A stretch of 64,000 bases of DNA from Candidatus Zixiibacteriota bacterium (lineage in GTDB: Bacteria > Zixibacteria > MSB-5A5 > SM23-73-2), in contig JAUWYR010000004.1 of NCBI GenBank assembly GCA_030615745.1, positions 15,685 to 79,684 of the forward strand. The letters run 5' to 3'. The notes beneath the pieces are model-generated. The model did not search any database. It was not told where the DNA came from and was given only the letters and a program-made list of their open reading frames with translations. Positions 1 to 7,584 of the stretch are shown piece by piece. Positions within the stretch are counted from its first letter, which is position 1, and every line of letters begins with the position of its first letter. The position numbers and the translations under genes are program-made.

Positions 1-201
1 AAAAGATTAGAGGAGATTGTTCAAAAATTAGAGGGAGGAGACCTATCCCTGGATGAGTCCCTTTCACTTTTTGAAGAGGGGATAAATCTTTCACGATTTT
101 GCACAAAAAAACTTGCTCAGGCAGAGAAAAAGGTGGAGAAGCTTTTAAAATTGGGAGAGGAGTTCAAATTAGAACCTCTGGATCTTGAAGAAGAGGAGTG
201 A
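1..201 (+). CDS. xseB: Exodeoxyribonuclease VII small subunit, C-terminal part
   Basis: The window opens inside this gene; 66 codons in frame 1 remain before TGA at 199-201. The visible protein has the XseB hallmarks: [19 protein letters not shown] followed by an acidic helix that ends in a run of glutamates. XseB is the small helical subunit that assembles in many copies on XseA to form exonuclease VII, which degrades single-stranded DNA in the cytoplasm. The gene abuts ispA: its stop lies one base before the ispA ATG. The order xseB-ispA-dxs is common in bacteria, which supports the call. The N-terminus is outside the window. Confidence 0.93.
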   Translation, partial: KRLEEIVQKLEGGDLSLDESLSLFEEGINLSRFCTKKLAQAEKKVEKLLKLGEEFKLEPLDLEEEE

Positions 202-202
202 A

Positions 203-1063
203 ATGGATTTCAAAAAATATCTTGAGGAAAAAAGAAAATTAGTTAACGAAACACTCGACACTTTTCTGCCCGAAGAAAAAGAGAAGCCAAAGATTATTCA
301 TAAGGCCATGAGATATTCAGTCTTTGCAGGTGGTAAAAGATTAAGACCGATCTTAGCAATAGCGGTATTTGAGCTTTTAGGGGGTAAAGGGAAAAAAATT
401 TTACCTTCTGCTTGTGCCTTAGAGCTTATCCACACCTATTCTTTGATCCACGATGACTTACCTTGTATGGATGACGATGACTTAAGAAGGGGTAAGCCCA
501 CTTTGCACAAGGTATTTGGAGAGGGGATAGCTGTTTTAGCAGGTGATGCTCTGCACGCCTTAGCTTTTGAGCTTTTGATCTCTACCAAAAGACCAGATGT
601 CGCCTTAGAAGTTGCAAAGGCTATCGGGACCAAAGGTATGATCGGAGGACAGGTTGCTGATCTTGAAGCTGAGGGAAAATCCAGAATAACGCTTCCTGAG
701 GTCAAATATATCCACCAACACAAAACAGGAGCTTTGATAAAAGGATCGGTTATGGCAGGTGCGCTCTTAGCAGATGCCTCTCCCAAAAAGCTTTCCAAAT
801 TATCTGAATTTGGTCAAAATATAGGCTTGGCTTTCCAGATAATAGATGATATATTAGATGTGATCGGTAAAGAGAGATTAGTCGGAAAGAAAATCAAAAA
901 AGATAAGCTCAAGGCTACTTATCCTAAACTTATAGGAGTGGAAAAATCAAAAAAAATGGCAGAAAAGCTCATCCAACAGGCTAAAGACCAGCTCGGTATA
1001 TTTAAAAGGAATGGAGCTATCTTAAAGAATTTAGCTGACTTTGTGGTGAATCGGAGCTTTTGA
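203..1063 (+). CDS. ispA: Polyprenyl (farnesyl/geranylgeranyl) diphosphate synthase
   Basis: Condenses IPP with allylic diphosphates to make the C15/C20 isoprenoid precursor. The first Asp-rich motif (DDLPCMDDDD, about residues 84-93) has the four-residue spacer typical of bacterial short-chain enzymes. The second motif is DDILD near residue 215. FAGGKRLRP near residue 42 binds IPP. I chose ATG 203 (286 aa) because GAGGAG sits just upstream at 193-198 and the preceding gene stops at 201; an in-frame TTG at 185 would overlap xseB. It overlaps the extended dxs frame by 4 bp, so translational coupling with dxs is likely. Whether the product is C15 or C20 cannot be told by eye. Confidence 0.93.
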   Translation: MDFKKYLEEKRKLVNETLDTFLPEEKEKPKIIHKAMRYSVFAGGKRLRPILAIAVFELLGGKGKKILPSACALELIHTYSLIHDDLPCMDDDDLRRGKPTLHKVFGEGIAVLAGDALHALAFELLISTKRPDVALEVAKAIGTKGMIGGQVADLEAEGKSRITLPEVKYIHQHKTGALIKGSVMAGALLADASPKKLSKLSEFGQNIGLAFQIIDDILDVIGKERLVGKKIKKDKLKATYPKLIGVEKSKKMAEKLIQQAKDQLGIFKRNGAILKNLADFVVNRSF

Positions 1064-1065
1064 AG

Positions 1066-3006
1066 ATGGAAAACCTTTTAGATAAAATCAACTCACCTGC
1101 GGACTTAAAAAAGATCCCTTTAGAAAAACTTCCCCAATTAGCTGAAAAGATAAGGGGAAAAATCATATCAGTTGTTTCAAAAAACGGAGGACACCTGTCC
1201 TCGAATTTAGGTGCGGTTGAACTGACGCTTGCCCTGCATTATGTGTTTGACTCGCCCAAGGATAAAATCGTCTGGGATGTGGGGCACCAGTGTTACACTC
1301 ATAAGCTTTTAACTGGAAGAAAAGAGAAATTTGAAACCATAAGAAAATACCTTGGACTTTCAGGATTTCCAAAAAAGGATGAATCAGAGCACGATGTTTT
1401 CGATGTTGGACATGCCTCTACATCCATCTCCTCCGCTCTTGGATTAGTCTGCGCAAGAGATTTAAAAGGGGAGGACTTTTCTGTAATTGCTGTTATCGGG
1501 GATGGAGCATTAAGTGGTGGATTGTCCTTTGAGGGACTTAACAATGCTGGAGCGCAGAAAAAAGACTTAATCGTGATCTTAAATGATAACTCCATGTTCA
1601 TATCAAAGAACGTGGGGGCTATGGCTAAATATCTGACTGACCTTTTGACTGATGAGAAGTATAACAAGCTCAAAGCAGAAGTTTGGGAGCTTGTGGGTAA
1701 GTTTAAACGAAGAGATAAGATCAGAGCTATGGTTCAGCAAGTTGAGGAGTCAGTGAAGGGTTTTTTAGTTCCCGGGATTATATTTGAGAAATTAGGTTTC
1801 AGATATTTCGGACCTATAGATGGGCATCACCTTCCTCAATTGATCAAGACATTATCCCATCTCAAGACTTTAAAAGGACCGATATTTCTTCATGTTCTGA
1901 CTAAAAAAGGGAAGGGATATAAATATGCTGAGGAGGATGCCCCCCGTTTTCATGGTATAGGCTCTTTTGACAAGGTAACTGGAAATTCCAACTCTGAGAA
2001 AGGAAGAAAGGCTTTCACCGATGTGTTCTCAGAAGCGATGGTGGAGATAGGAGAAAAAGATGAGAAAGTTGTTGCGATAACTGCTGCTATGTCTTTAGGC
2101 ACCGGACTTTACTCTTTTGCCCAGAAGTTCCCACAAAGATTTTTCGATGTTGGAATAGCAGAACAGCATGGCGCCGCATTCTCTGCTGGCTTAGCTCGTC
2201 AAGGCTTAAAGCCTGTTTTTGCGGTCTATTCAACATTTTTGCAAAGGGCTTTTGATCAGGTTATTCATGATATCGCCTTGCAAAATCTTCCGGTGACTTT
2301 AGCAATAGATAGAGCAGGAATAGTTGGTGAGGATGGACCCACTCATCACGGCTTTCTTGATTTATCATATCTTCGTGGAATTCCCAATTTTGTGATTGCC
2401 TCCCCCAAAGATGGAAAGGAGCTAAAGGATTTACTTTACACCGCAGTCAACTGGAAAAAATCTCCTTTTGCATTGAGGTATCCGAGATGTCCTGTTCCTG
2501 ATCAACCTGAAAAAGTCGGTATCGATCAAGAGAAAAGTTTTGGAAAGATAGAGGTGGGGAGCTGGGAGGTTTTGAGAGAGGGGAATGATATTTTGATCTT
2601 AGCCACAGGCTCTGTGGTTATTCCTTCGGTTGAGGCTTCTTTTAAACTCACAAAAGATTATATTGATGCCACTGTGGTAAATTGCAGGTTTATAAAACCT
2701 CTGGATGAGACCCTTCTTTTTTCACTTTTAAAAAAGCATGAATTTGTTTTAACAGTTGAGGAGAATTCGCTTCTGGGTGGATTTGGCTCTGCGATTTTGG
2801 AGTTTATCCAAAAAAACAGCTTAAATAATATCCATTTGAAAATGCTGGGAATTCCGGATAAATTCATCCAGCATGGTAAAAGGGGTCTCCTTTTAAAAGA
2901 TCTGGGGCTTGACCCTGATGGGATTTTTAAAGCTGTAAAAGAATTGTTAAAGACAAAAAGGGGGAAATTAAAGTTTCAGATCTCAAAACAAAACAAATTA
3001 AAATGA
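1066..3006 (+). CDS. dxs: 1-deoxy-D-xylulose-5-phosphate synthase
   Basis: Thiamine-diphosphate enzyme that joins pyruvate and glyceraldehyde-3-phosphate, the first step of the MEP isoprenoid pathway; it feeds ispA upstream. Visible: GHLSSNLG near residue 42, the TPP motif GDGALSGG near 145-152 with NDN downstream, and the transketolase-like central domain (GIAEQHG, RAGIVGEDGPTHHG). About 646 aa, the normal length. ATG 1066 is preferred because GGAG at 1053-1056 is well spaced; TTG 1060 is the alternative and would overlap ispA. Odd: around residue 485 the peptide VGIDQEK is encoded by a 19-bp word (2515-2533) that occurs identically in nadK and, almost entirely, in an intergenic region. The C-terminus overlaps nadK by 4 bp (ATGA). 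Confidence 0.95.
   Translation: MENLLDKINSPADLKKIPLEKLPQLAEKIRGKIISVVSKNGGHLSSNLGAVELTLALHYVFDSPKDKIVWDVGHQCYTHKLLTGRKEKFETIRKYLGLSGFPKKDESEHDVFDVGHASTSISSALGLVCARDLKGEDFSVIAVIGDGALSGGLSFEGLNNAGAQKKDLIVILNDNSMFISKNVGAMAKYLTDLLTDEKYNKLKAEVWELVGKFKRRDKIRAMVQQVEESVKGFLVPGIIFEKLGFRYFGPIDGHHLPQLIKTLSHLKTLKGPIFLHVLTKKGKGYKYAEEDAPRFHGIGSFDKVTGNSNSEKGRKAFTDVFSEAMVEIGEKDEKVVAITAAMSLGTGLYSFAQKFPQRFFDVGIAEQHGAAFSAGLARQGLKPVFAVYSTFLQRAFDQVIHDIALQNLPVTLAIDRAGIVGEDGPTHHGFLDLSYLRGIPNFVIASPKDGKELKDLLYTAVNWKKSPFALRYPRCPVPDQPEKVGIDQEKSFGKIEVGSWEVLREGNDILILATGSVVIPSVEASFKLTKDYIDATVVNCRFIKPLDETLLFSLLKKHEFVLTVEENSLLGGFGSAILEFIQKNSLNNIHLKMLGIPDKFIQHGKRGLLLKDLGLDPDGIFKAVKELLKTKRGKLKFQISKQNKLK
2515..2533 (+). repeat. 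Dispersed element family B, copy in dxs
   Basis: The 19-bp word gtcggtatcgatcaagaga lies inside dxs and reads VGIDQE. The same 19 bases occur in nadK at 3129-3147 in the same reading frame. An 18-base version occurs in the untranslated gap at 4715-4732. The right half (atcaagaga) is shared with family A elements elsewhere in the window, so A and B may be branches of one family. Confidence 0.6.
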
Positions 3007-3887
3007 AAAGCATAGGTATAATCGCTAATCCTAAAAAGCCGAAGGTAAAAAAGATAATAGAACAGATGATTTTGTGGGCTGAAAAAAATAAAATCGACTG
3101 CTATCTTTCCGATGAGCTAAAAGATTTGGTCGGTATCGATCAAGAGATTGGAAAAAAAGAAAAACTCTTACCTTTATCTTCACTCCCTGATAAATCAGAG
3201 GTTTTAATATCTTTGGGCGGGGATGGAACTATGCTCAAAACTGCGAGAACAGCGGGAGAAAAGTGTAATCCAATACTTGGAATAAATCTTGGAAGCTTAG
3301 GATTTATCACCGAGACAACGACAAACGATCTTGAGAAGACCTTAAATCGTTTGTTAAAAAAGGAATTCCAACTCGAAAAAAGAATGGTTTTGAAGGCGAA
3401 AATCGATTTGATGGACCAGCCATATGTTTTCGCTTTAAATGATGTAGTTTTGGACAAAGGAGGTGTTGCCAGATTAATTCAGATGCACCTTTACGACAAG
3501 GATGAGTTCGTCTGTTCATATTCTGCTGATGGATTAATAATCTCCACGCCCACCGGTTCAACCGCATATTCTTTAGCTTCAGGTGGACCGATAATAAATC
3601 CCAAAATAAACGCAATTATTGTTGCACCGATCTGCCCCCATACCCTTGCCTCCAGGCCAATCATCTTTTCAGAAAAAGGTAATTTGAAAATTGTTGTTGA
3701 ATGCGACCAGAGAGATGCTCTGCTCACCATAGATGGGCAGATCGCCAAAACATTAAAGTCTGGAACCTCGGTTTTAGTAAGCAAAGCAGAGCACACTGTT
3801 AATCTTATAAAATTTCCAGAATCTTCCTTTTACTCTGTTTTAAGAAAGAAGCTCCACTGGGGTGCAAGACCGAGGACAGAGGAGTAA
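3003..3887 (+). CDS. nadK: NAD kinase
   Basis: Phosphorylates NAD to NADP. Diagnostic GGDGTMLK is at residues 72-79. ILGINLGSLGFIT follows, and the NAD-site region includes SADGLIISTPTGSTAYSLA. The length of 294 aa is normal. The start ATG overlaps the dxs stop (ATGA), so the two are translationally coupled. Residues 43-48 (VGIDQE), in the variable stretch before GGDG, are encoded by a 19-bp word shared with dxs, consistent with a short dispersed element in a tolerant loop. The next gene is 170 bp away, so the ispA-dxs-nadK unit probably ends here. Confidence 0.95.
   Translation: MKSIGIIANPKKPKVKKIIEQMILWAEKNKIDCYLSDELKDLVGIDQEIGKKEKLLPLSSLPDKSEVLISLGGDGTMLKTARTAGEKCNPILGINLGSLGFITETTTNDLEKTLNRLLKKEFQLEKRMVLKAKIDLMDQPYVFALNDVVLDKGGVARLIQMHLYDKDEFVCSYSADGLIISTPTGSTAYSLASGGPIINPKINAIIVAPICPHTLASRPIIFSEKGNLKIVVECDQRDALLTIDGQIAKTLKSGTSVLVSKAEHTVNLIKFPESSFYSVLRKKLHWGARPRTEE
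3129..3147 (+). repeat. Dispersed element family B, copy in nadK
   Basis: The 19 bases are identical to dxs 2515-2533 and encode VGIDQE in the same frame. It lies in the N-terminal variable region of NadK, ahead of the catalytic GGDG motif. Confidence 0.6.
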
Positions 3888-4058
3888 TTTTTTTATAGAG
3901 GGAAAGATATAAAAAGGGGAAAGGACGCTTTTACAGGATAAAGAAAAATTAAAACCGCAGTAAAGTTTAAAAAGCAAAATTAAAAAATTTAAAAAAATAT
4001 TTATGAAAAGATGAAGATATTTTATGGTAATGCTCTGCAAAAGGTCAAAAAGTTCTAA

Positions 4059-4604
4059 ATGGCCATTAAAAAATCTGAAATTTTTCTAATTCCAAATCTT
4101 TTAACCCTTCTCCGCCTTATCTTACTCCCTTTTATCTTTTACTTCCTTTTAAAAAACACAACCAAAGATTTAATTTACGCCATAATACTTATGGGAATAG
4201 TATATTTTTCAGATATCTTCGATGGGTATTTAGCTCGAAAGCTGAATCAAAAGTCAGATTTCGGGAAGATTTTAGACCCGATTGTTGATAAAATAGTCAT
4301 CTTTTGCTTTGGTTTATATGTTCTTTTTTATAAAGGATTTCCGCTCTGGGCTTTTGTGTTAATATTGATTAAAGACATTTCAATTCTTTCTGGTGGTCTA
4401 TATCTTATCAAAAAGAAAAATGTAATTCCAACTCCTAATTTTTGGGGGAAATACACTGCCTCAGTCTTAGGAGTAGTTTTGTTTTTGTATATACTGGAAA
4501 TCGATTCTTTAAAAATTTTGGGTTTATGGATTGGTGTAGGAATGGTTCTGATTACAATTTTTACCTATGTAAAACTTTTTATTCATAGCATGCAAAAAAG
4601 TTAA
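4059..4604 (+). CDS. pgsA: CDP-alcohol phosphatidyltransferase (phosphatidylglycerophosphate synthase type)
   Basis: Integral membrane enzyme that transfers the phosphatidyl group from CDP-diacylglycerol to an alcohol, most likely glycerol-3-phosphate. The family signature DG-x2-AR-x8-G-x3-D-x3-D is intact at about residues 54-76 (DGYLAR...GKILDPIVD). Several hydrophobic helices flank it and IPNLLTLLRL is at the N-terminus, typical of PgsA. Length 181 aa is normal. The exact acceptor alcohol is inferred from overall similarity to PgsA. The start ATG follows an AT-rich gap with no strong ribosome site. Confidence 0.87.
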   Translation: MAIKKSEIFLIPNLLTLLRLILLPFIFYFLLKNTTKDLIYAIILMGIVYFSDIFDGYLARKLNQKSDFGKILDPIVDKIVIFCFGLYVLFYKGFPLWAFVLILIKDISILSGGLYLIKKKNVIPTPNFWGKYTASVLGVVLFLYILEIDSLKILGLWIGVGMVLITIFTYVKLFIHSMQKS

Positions 4605-4714
4605 AAGTCAAAGGTAAATCTTTTAGCTGATAATTTTTTTCAATAACAACAAGGATAATAATCTCTGAAGCTGAAAAAAAGTTTTTAAAAATTTTTTCAA
4701 ACGAAACTTTATTC

Positions 4715-4732
4715 TCGGTATCGATCAAGAGA
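4715..4732 (+). repeat. Dispersed element family B, intergenic copy
   Basis: The 18 bases tcggtatcgatcaagaga match the dxs and nadK copies but lie in the gap upstream of the small membrane protein gene. This shows that the word moves independently of protein sequence. Confidence 0.5.
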
Positions 4733-4771
4733 TAAGATTTTCGTAAGTTTTATCAAAAAAGGAGGATTTTT

Positions 4772-4954
4772 ATGTTTTATGGTCAACCCTGGTTTACATT
4801 TATAAACATTGGCAGAATGATTTTTTCATTAGTCCTTTTAGCATTAGTTATAATAATTCCCATCGTCATCTACAATCTCGGTTCCAAGCTCGATAAGATA
4901 AATCAGAAACTTGACTACATCGGGGAGCTTTTAAGAACACAGCAAAGGGCATAA
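4772..4954 (+). CDS. Small single-span membrane protein, unknown function
   Basis: A 60-residue protein with a strong ribosome site (aaaggagg, then ATG). Residues about 12-35 form one very hydrophobic helix (MIFSLVLLALVIIIPIVIY). A short amphipathic tail with a coiled-coil look follows (LDKINQKLDYIGELLR). I do not recognise a family; the layout resembles small membrane proteins that oligomerise through the tail. It stands alone between gaps of 167 and 244 bp, so it is probably monocistronic. The good ribosome site and coherent membrane-plus-helix design argue that it is real. Confidence 0.6.
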   Translation: MFYGQPWFTFINIGRMIFSLVLLALVIIIPIVIYNLGSKLDKINQKLDYIGELLRTQQRA

Positions 4955-5039
4955 GGTTATTTGAAAAACTGAATTTTTATATAAAATCCCCATTCTTACT
5001 CTCATGCGATTGTTATCTCTCTACTCAGCAAAGGGTAAG

Positions 5040-5096
5040 TTGGGATGGACTTTAAACTCCCTCTCCACAAGTGGAGAGGGAAAAGGGTGAGGAAAG
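5040..5096. repeat. Intergenic hairpin element
   Basis: The gap 4955-5198 contains a self-complementary stretch, cctctccacaagtggagagg with flanks, in the middle of otherwise unremarkable sequence. It is the first of many hairpin elements in the intergenic spaces of this window. It is too far from the preceding gene, and lacks a T-run, to be a convincing terminator. Confidence 0.45.
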
Positions 5097-5198
5097 ATCA
5101 TTCATATAAAAAATAACGCGAAAAGCTTTCAATAAAACAGTTGCGAAACTTGGCTAAAATACTTATCTTGATTTTGAAAATTAGATAAAGGAGAAGCT

Positions 5199-5864
5199 AT
5201 GAGAAAGACGATAATTTTTATTTTAGCTTTATTTTTTCTTTTTGCAATTTTTCAAACATCTTTTGGCAAAAAGGAAAAGACCGGGAAAGTTAAAGGGAAC
5301 GTTTTTACTGACAAAAAATTCGGATACCAGCTCACCTTTTTGGAAAACTGGAAGCTTTCAACTGAAAAAGAGCCCTCTCTGGTCCGGGCAACCTTGATGA
5401 AAAAAAACTACCAGGTTGACAGATCCACGAGATTCGGAGGGTATGAGGTAAACATCCCGACAATAATTATCTTAGCTGATACCACCTCCCTATCTCTGGA
5501 GGAGTTCAAAAATGCACTTCTGGAGGAGAGCAAAAAGATAAAGAATTTGGATAAGTATAGGCTGAAACTTGAGTTTTTAACCAACTCAGAGCTTTTGCAG
5601 GAAAGGGAGACCTTAGTCGATTCTATTCCAGCTTTTATTTTGACCTTTAAGAAAAGATATTTTAAGACCACTGTAGATGAAACCCGGGGTATAACTCCTG
5701 AGGGAACTGAAGTAATAGTTGAAGAGTTTATCGTCGGTCATATCGTTTTTTTCAAAAAGGAAAAAAATATTTTTTTGGTGCATTTTTCCTGTGAGCGACA
5801 ATTCATCGGACCGAATCATCGTGAATTTACCAATATTATGAATGGATGGGAATTTAAAGATTAA
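5199..5864 (+). CDS. Secreted protein of unknown function
   Basis: A 221-aa protein with a clear signal peptide (residues 1-23, MRKTIIFILALFFLFAIFQ, probable cleavage after SFG). The mature part starts with a region reminiscent of PsbP/DUF1795-type domains: a conserved FGYQLTFLENWKL strand motif, then alternating strands and helices. That resemblance is by eye only. A ribosome site (ataaaggagaagct) precedes the ATG. It is flanked by noncoding gaps, so it is probably a single gene. The product is likely periplasmic; no cysteine for lipidation is seen at the cleavage region. Confidence 0.7.
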   Translation: MRKTIIFILALFFLFAIFQTSFGKKEKTGKVKGNVFTDKKFGYQLTFLENWKLSTEKEPSLVRATLMKKNYQVDRSTRFGGYEVNIPTIIILADTTSLSLEEFKNALLEESKKIKNLDKYRLKLEFLTNSELLQERETLVDSIPAFILTFKKRYFKTTVDETRGITPEGTEVIVEEFIVGHIVFFKKEKNIFLVHFSCERQFIGPNHREFTNIMNGWEFKD

Positions 5865-5996
5865 AATCCTAAATTCTAAATTCTAAATTCAAAATTCAAA
5901 ATAGAATATAAGCCTTCTTAATTGATCAATCGATAAAATGCTTGCTGATTAACTTTTTAAGATTAAAGAAAATTTTTTAAAAAGTCCTCTTTTTGA

Positions 5997-6025
5997 TTGA
6001 CAATAACTCTTTCAGATATTAATTT
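5997..6025 (+). promoter_or_regulatory. Possible sigma70-type promoter for lapA
   Basis: TTGACA at 5997-6002 is a perfect -35 box. The best -10 is TAATTT at 6020-6025 with a 17-bp spacer, which is weak. It lies about 25 bp upstream of the lapA start. Position supports it; the poor -10 lowers confidence. Confidence 0.35.
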
Positions 6026-6049
6026 AGAAATTAAATCGAAGGAGGTTGT

Positions 6050-6355
6050 ATGTGGGCTGTAAGATTTTTTCTGATTATAGTGATTATCATCTTGGTCATT
6101 GGCTTCTCCATATATAATTCAGCTGAGACGGTCGATGTTAATCTATTTGGCAAGGTGTATATAGATGTTCCAATGATCTACCTTGCTTTCTGGGCATTTG
6201 TCATCGGTATGTTGATTTCATTTCTTTTAGGCATAACCCACTACCTCAAATTTCAATCTGAACTCAGAGAACAGAAAAAGGGAAACAAAAGCCTAATGGA
6301 GGAGATCACCACTTTAAGAAATATCCCCTTGGAGGAGGATATAGAGGAAAAATAG
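6050..6355 (+). CDS. lapA: LapA-domain (DUF1049) inner membrane protein
   Basis: A 101-aa protein with two membrane helices (about residues 4-23 and 43-66) separated by a short loop containing VDVNLFGKVYIDVP. The tail (FQSELREQKKGNKSLMEEITTLR) looks coiled-coil. This is the layout of LapA/YciS, which works with LapB in controlling LPS synthesis in Enterobacteria. A strong ribosome site (aaggagg) precedes the ATG. The next gene, 15 bp downstream, is a LapB-like TPR protein, the same neighbour order as in E. coli, which strengthens both calls. Confidence 0.8.
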   Translation: MWAVRFFLIIVIIILVIGFSIYNSAETVDVNLFGKVYIDVPMIYLAFWAFVIGMLISFLLGITHYLKFQSELREQKKGNKSLMEEITTLRNIPLEEDIEEK

Positions 6356-6370
6356 TTGGGAGGATAAAAA

Positions 6371-7516
6371 GTGGAATATGTGCTTAACTGGTGGATTTTA
6401 GCGGGTATAGTAATTGTTATTTTTGTTTTAATCCTTTTCTGGTTTGGTTCAAAAAGAAAAAAAGCCAAGCCAGCAGAAAAAATCTATATTGAAGGATTAA
6501 AAGCTTTGGTGTCTGGCGAGGACAGGATAGCTTTTCAAGAATTCAGGAAGGTTGTCGATTTAGATACGAATAACATCGATGCTTATCTTAAATTGGGGGA
6601 CCTTTTCAGAAAAAGAAAAAGGTTTGATCGAGCGCTTCAGATTCACAAACAGCTCCTTTTGCGGCATAATCTCACTTTTGAATCAAAAAAGGAGATAAAA
6701 AAAGCTATAGCCTCTGATTACATAGAATCTAAAGACTACAACCAGGCTTGCGCTGTTTTGGAGGATTTGTTGAAATCAGATGAAAAGGACTTCTGGGTGC
6801 TCTCGAAACTTTTAGCTGAATATGAGGAAAAAGAGGATTGGGAGAAAGCTTTCTACTTAAGAGAAAAATTTTTCAAAGACAAAAAAGAGAAAAGTCAGAA
6901 AATCTTAGCGCTTTATAAGGTCTTTATGGGTAAGAAATTAGCCTCTGAAAAAGAGTTCCACAAAGCAAGGATCTCTTATAAGGAGGCTTTGCATAAAGAT
7001 GTTGGCTGTGTTCCAGCCTTAATCTTTTTGGGCGATGCATACTATGAGGAGAAAAGGGTAGAGGAGGCGATTTCATCCTGGAAAAAGCTTTTGGAGATAG
7101 CGCCGAAGTCCTCTTATCTGGTTTTCGAAAAGCTCGAAAAAGCTTTATTCGAATTGGGAAACTACGGGGAGATAGAGAAAATCTATGACCTGGTATTAAG
7201 AAACGACCCCCAGAACATACAGGCGCTTTTCGCATTATCAATTTTAGATGAGAAAAGAGGGAGAAAATCTCAGGCAGAACAGAAACACCTGCAGATTTTA
7301 GACTCAGACCCTGATTTTTTACCTTCAAGGCTCAGCTTGATAAAGATATATCAGGATAAAGGGGAAAAAACTAAAGCTAAGGAGATGGTCGATTCTTTGT
7401 TTGATGACTTTTTTACCCAATCTGAGAAATTTTTCTGCGAGAGGTGTGGATATAGCTCAACTGAGCCTTTGTGGAGATGCCCTTCTTGTAAGGAGTGGAA
7501 TAGCTTCGGGATTTAA
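6371..7516 (+). CDS. lapB: LapB-like TPR protein with C-terminal rubredoxin-like zinc ribbon
   Basis: 381 aa. One N-terminal membrane helix (about residues 7-25) is followed by a long array of TPR helices, then a four-cysteine ribbon at the extreme C-terminus (CERCGY...CPSCKEW). This is the LapB/YciM architecture: a membrane-tethered TPR protein whose rubredoxin-like domain packs on the TPRs and, in E. coli, directs turnover of LpxC. GTG at 6371 is the start, supported by gggagg eight bases upstream. The adjacent lapA makes a two-gene operon. Control of LpxC in this organism is inference from E. coli. Confidence 0.82.
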   Translation: MEYVLNWWILAGIVIVIFVLILFWFGSKRKKAKPAEKIYIEGLKALVSGEDRIAFQEFRKVVDLDTNNIDAYLKLGDLFRKRKRFDRALQIHKQLLLRHNLTFESKKEIKKAIASDYIESKDYNQACAVLEDLLKSDEKDFWVLSKLLAEYEEKEDWEKAFYLREKFFKDKKEKSQKILALYKVFMGKKLASEKEFHKARISYKEALHKDVGCVPALIFLGDAYYEEKRVEEAISSWKKLLEIAPKSSYLVFEKLEKALFELGNYGEIEKIYDLVLRNDPQNIQALFALSILDEKRGRKSQAEQKHLQILDSDPDFLPSRLSLIKIYQDKGEKTKAKEMVDSLFDDFFTQSEKFFCERCGYSSTEPLWRCPSCKEWNSFGI

Positions 7517-7584
7517 AAAAATAGTTTTTTTATCCTCTATTTAAAAAAGTTTTAATAACTAAAGAAAGTATCCTTTCGGTTCAG

